5,536 nucleotides of DNA. Source: an archaeon (GTDB lineage: Archaea; Micrarchaeota; Micrarchaeia; Norongarragalinales; SBBD01). Below the pieces are notes generated by a model, which saw nothing but the letters and a program-made list of their open reading frames with translations, was not told where the DNA came from and ran no database searches. The position numbers and the translations under genes were made by a program. Location of the stretch: positions 1 through 5,536 of the forward strand of contig SBBD01000063.1 in NCBI GenBank assembly GCA_005239845.1, written 5' to 3'. Below, in pieces: positions 4,737 to 5,536 of this stretch (the first letter of the stretch is position 1; each line of letters begins with the position of its first letter).

Positions 4737-5153
4737 ATGAAACAACTCAAAGTAACTAATTTGAGCCGCTTTTTCGCCCTCTTGTTGCTTTATGAAAAGC
4801 CCCGCCATGGGTACGAGCTTTTGAAAGAGACGGGAAAAGGGCTGGGGAAGAAGCAGAGCGCAGGTCAAGTGTATCCTTTCCTGCGCACGCTGCAGAAGCA
4901 AGGCTATGTCATCATCGGGGAGCGAGGGAACCGGAAGAAGAAAGTGTTCGAGCTTACCGTGGAAGGCAAGAAGTTCGTAAAACAGGTTCTCCGCCAGTTC
5001 GATTCCTTGCTGGAGGCTGCCGTGGAACCCCACCTCCGCACCTGTTCCCACTGCAACTGCGTGCTCTATGATAGCGGAATCGAGAAAATGGTACAGGGAA
5101 AGAAGCGGTTCTTCTGCTGCGAGAACTGCGCCGCCGCGTATCTGAACCACTAG
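4737..5153 (+). CDS. PadR-type winged-helix regulator fused to a TRASH-like metal-sensing domain
   Basis: The 138-residue protein has two parts. Residues 8-82 are a PadR-family winged helix: HGYELLKET, then the signature S-A-G-Q-V-Y-P-F-L-R-T-L-Q-K-Q-G-Y-V (41-58, the recognition helix region), then the basic wing GERGNRKKKVFELT. Residues 83-100 form a short helix in place of a long PadR dimerisation domain. Residues 103-137 hold CSHCNC (C103, C106, C108) and FFCCENCAAAYL (C127, C128, C131). C106-x20-C127-x3-C131 fits the TRASH pattern of C-x19-22-C-x3-C, known from metal sensing and trafficking proteins including the Sulfolobus copper regulator CopT. It probably senses Cu(I) in the cytoplasm and controls the divergent chaperone operon and perhaps copA, most simply at the 4672-4690 palindrome. 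Whether it represses or activates is not visible. The extra Cys residues (C103, C108, C128) could widen the site. The ATG fits the leaderless TATA spacing. Confidence 0.88.
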   Translation: MKQLKVTNLSRFFALLLLYEKPRHGYELLKETGKGLGKKQSAGQVYPFLRTLQKQGYVIIGERGNRKKKVFELTVEGKKFVKQVLRQFDSLLEAAVEPHLRTCSHCNCVLYDSGIEKMVQGKKRFFCCENCAAAYLNH

Positions 5154-5156
5154 GCG

Positions 5157-5161
5157 TTTTT
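5157..5161 (+). terminator. Short T tract after the PadR-TRASH gene
   Basis: A run of five T follows the TAG stop by three bases, in the 11-base gap before the end of the convergent membrane protein gene. It is a minimal archaeal-type terminator and may be leaky, letting transcripts run antisense into the neighbour. Confidence 0.35.
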
Positions 5162-5164
5162 CGG

Positions 5165-5536
5165 TTAGGGAAGGGCTTTGGCAAGCGAGCCGCGGACGAG
5201 CTCGAAGAGTGCGAGGATGACGAAGAACGCGGTTATCCCGTCGAGCGTCAGCGCATACGCGGTGAAAAGGAGTAGGAGGGGGATGAAGTAGGAAACGAGG
5301 CTGCCGGCGATGAGAGCGGGCACGGCGTCCTTCTCCTTTTCTTCAAAAAGCAAGGCGATGGCCGTTACGTACAATTGGCTGGAGACGGCGTTGGCCATGG
5401 CGAGGAAGACGAAGGTGCCGCGACTTTTTCGGAGCCACTTGAGCTTGTTTTTCAAAAAACGGACTTTCTTGAGCCATGCTTGGATTCCTTTCCCGGGTTT
5501 TTTGAGCAGGAGGGCCAGGACGTGCCACGTCAGGAA
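5165..5536 (-). CDS. Multi-helix membrane protein of unknown function, 3' part
   Basis: The minus strand is open from the right edge to a TAA at 5165, giving the last 123 residues; the start is outside the window. A TTG at 5455 could be taken as a start, but the frame stays open upstream with plausible protein (end of a hydrophobic segment FLTWHVLALLL, then a basic loop rich in Lys), so it is better read as an internal codon. Three more hydrophobic segments follow at about 5455-5370, 5330-5250 and 5245-5180, separated by a charged loop with FEEKEKDAV. The alternation of helices and basic loops shows an integral membrane protein, but I recognise no family or substrate. It converges on the PadR-TRASH gene with an 11-base gap, and nothing links it to copper. 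Confidence 0.7.
   Translation of the reverse strand, partial: FLTWHVLALLLKKPGKGIQAWLKKVRFLKNKLKWLRKSRGTFVFLAMANAVSSQLYVTAIALLFEEKEKDAVPALIAGSLVSYFIPLLLLFTAYALTLDGITAFFVILALFELVRGSLAKALP

Noticed and set aside
5343..5528. Alternative minus-strand frame at the right edge.
   Set aside because: It overlaps the clearly hydrophobic, helix-patterned frame ending at 5165 and has no such pattern itself.

Overview
The window looks like a chromosomal segment of an archaeon. The left edge carries the start of an archaeal-type Brix-domain ribosome-biogenesis protein. Several genes are preceded by AT-rich TATA-like boxes about 26 bases before a start codon (leaderless style), while others carry GGTGA or GAGGG Shine-Dalgarno sequences. 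Likely transcript ends are T-rich runs rather than classic hairpin terminators. The small gene set and protein style would fit a DPANN-type archaeon, but that placement is a guess from style only.

Layout from left to right: a partial Brix gene (minus strand, running off the left edge); a membrane-anchored DsbA-like thiol-disulfide protein (minus); a full-length copper P1B-1 ATPase, CopA (minus); a 300-base non-coding stretch with three related direct repeats and three strong inverted repeats, and at its edge a nine-residue peptide frame ending in Cys-Cys; a 47-residue cysteine-rich protein (minus); a purine-rich tandem repeat; a CopZ/CopM-type HMA copper chaperone (minus); a two-helix small membrane protein (minus); a divergent regulator that joins a PadR winged helix to a TRASH-like metal-binding tail (plus); and a partial multi-helix membrane protein of unknown function (minus, running off the right edge).

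The genes from about 1150 to 5153 read as one copper-handling island. The PadR-TRASH protein would sense cytosolic metal and act at a 19-bp palindrome that overlaps the promoter of the opposing chaperone operon. CopZ would buffer and deliver Cu(I), CopA would export it, and the small Cys/His-rich proteins could add buffering or delivery steps. The DsbA-like protein would work on thiols outside the membrane. The gene set parallels the copT-copM-copA cluster of Sulfolobus, where the sensor is an Lrp-type HTH fused to TRASH; here the DNA-binding half is of the PadR type. The most novel-looking parts are this fusion, the tiny cysteine-rich protein, the nine-codon peptide frame and its repeated tail, and the hairpin element upstream of copA.
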